The position numbers and the translations under genes are program-made. DNA of 24,826 bases, from positions 1 to 24,826 of the forward strand of contig CAZDCZ010000048.1 of NCBI GenBank assembly GCA_964504155.1, read 5' to 3'. The notes below the pieces were generated by a model, which saw only the letters and a list, made by a program, of their open reading frames with translations, did not search any database and had not been told where the DNA came from. Below are positions 24,570-24,826 of this stretch, piece after piece (positions within the stretch are counted from its first letter, which is position 1; every line of letters starts with the position of its first letter). This DNA is from CAZDCZ01 sp964504155 (GTDB lineage Bacteria > Bacteroidota > Bacteroidia > Bacteroidales > UBA12077).

Positions 24570-24826
24570 CTATCTAATATATACTATATAGCAGGTTCAA
24601 TAGTTGTACCGTTTTGATTAAGCTTGGCAAACTGTTTGATGAACAGGCTGAATTAGTTGACTAATCCTTCGGCAAGCACAGGATGCATATACAACAGAAT
24701 TAGGTACACATTCGAACAGCTAACGCGCATTTGTAAGGCATGCCAGCATAGCTACTTTGTTGAGCGCAAGGCAGTAAAATCGAGACATCTGTTTGTTAGA
24801 TATTCTTTTATAATCTGTCTCATACA
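24570..24826. other. Window-edge region of altered composition, possible insertion-sequence remnant
   Basis: Beyond about 24590 the sequence changes from very AT-rich to a more balanced composition with many G/C-containing words (for example ccttcggcaagcacagg, cgcgcatttgtaaggcatgc). There is no complete gene. A minus-strand frame open from the window edge (24824) to a stop at 24720 reads KQMSRFYCLALNKVAMLACL near its end, which has the look of a C-terminal helix such as those of transposases. A plus-strand frame (open from about 24653 to the edge) also exists, with ICKACQHSYF. I cannot choose between them. Acquired DNA or an IS end is inference from composition. Confidence 0.3.
24720..24824 (-). 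CDS. Possible C-terminal end of a gene running off the window edge
   Basis: Thirty-four sense codons with a TAG stop at 24720-24722, open to the window edge on the minus strand. The reading contains YETDYKRISNKQMSRFYCLA and then LNKVAMLACLTNAR. The composition is unlike the neighbouring AT-rich genes. It could be the end of a transposase or nothing at all; a competing plus-strand frame overlaps it. No family recognised. Confidence 0.25.
   Translation of the reverse strand, partial: YETDYKRISNKQMSRFYCLALNKVAMLACLTNAR

Noticed and set aside
24324..24826. A complete lasso-peptide gene cluster
   Set aside because: No cyclase, peptidase, RRE or transporter gene is seen near the peptide within the window, so only a precursor-like ORF can be claimed.

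Overview
The window is strongly AT-rich bacterial chromosome and most likely comes from a marine or anaerobic member of the Bacteroidota (Bacteroidales/Marinilabiliales-like). Four things point there: a very large secreted protein with SprB-type repeats and a type IX secretion (T9SS) C-terminal sorting domain; lipoproteins with short Bacteroidota-style signal peptides; repeated upstream matches to the Bacteroidota -7 promoter box TAnnTTTG; and the gene families present (SpoIIE/SiaB/SiaC module, TerB-ABC transporter, DUF6427-like membrane protein). No rRNA, tRNA or CRISPR array was seen.

Layout. (1) 29-2612, minus strand: a 16-bp perfect palindrome, an M28 metallopeptidase lipoprotein, and purQ with a clear terminator and a well-formed promoter. 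(2) 2797-4635, plus strand: a membrane-anchored endonuclease/exonuclease/phosphatase-fold protein and a small putative outer-membrane protein. (3) 4654-6315, minus strand: a NodU/CmcH-family O-carbamoyltransferase. (4) 6428-17652, plus strand: a ten-gene tightly spaced run. It holds two CheR-type methyltransferases (the second with an eroded SAM site), a stand-alone CheB methylesterase domain, a membrane GAF protein, a membrane GAF-PAS-PAS-SpoIIE phosphatase, a SiaB-type kinase, a SiaC-type phosphoprotein (Thr68 conserved), a 1022-residue fused ABC transporter with an N-terminal TerB-like region, a lipoprotein and a small secreted protein. It ends at a strong hairpin terminator. (5) 17801-20069, minus strand: purD followed by a DUF6427-like polytopic membrane protein. 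(6) 20220-24464, minus strand: a 46-codon peptide gene, not previously listed as an ORF, followed 18 bases later by a 1361-residue T9SS substrate made of about seven propeller-like repeats and ten SprB repeats. (7) 24570-24826: a stretch of different, more balanced base composition at the window edge that may be the end of an insertion sequence.

The part that looks most like a system is region 4. The SpoIIE-type phosphatase, SiaB kinase and SiaC phosphoprotein form a partner-switching cycle. In Pseudomonas the output of such a cycle is the diguanylate cyclase SiaD. Here no GGDEF protein is present, and the next gene is a multidomain ABC transporter with lipoprotein and secreted companions, so the output may be a transport process. 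CheR/CheB genes without chemoreceptors, CheA or CheW sit at the front of the run and may tune the sensor proteins. The second striking item is the small peptide before the SprB protein: its sequence has the layout of a lasso-peptide-like or other RiPP precursor, with leader-type aromatic-xx-Pro-x-Leu, Thr at the penultimate leader position, Gly at core position 1 and Glu at core position 9. No maturation enzyme is visible in the window.
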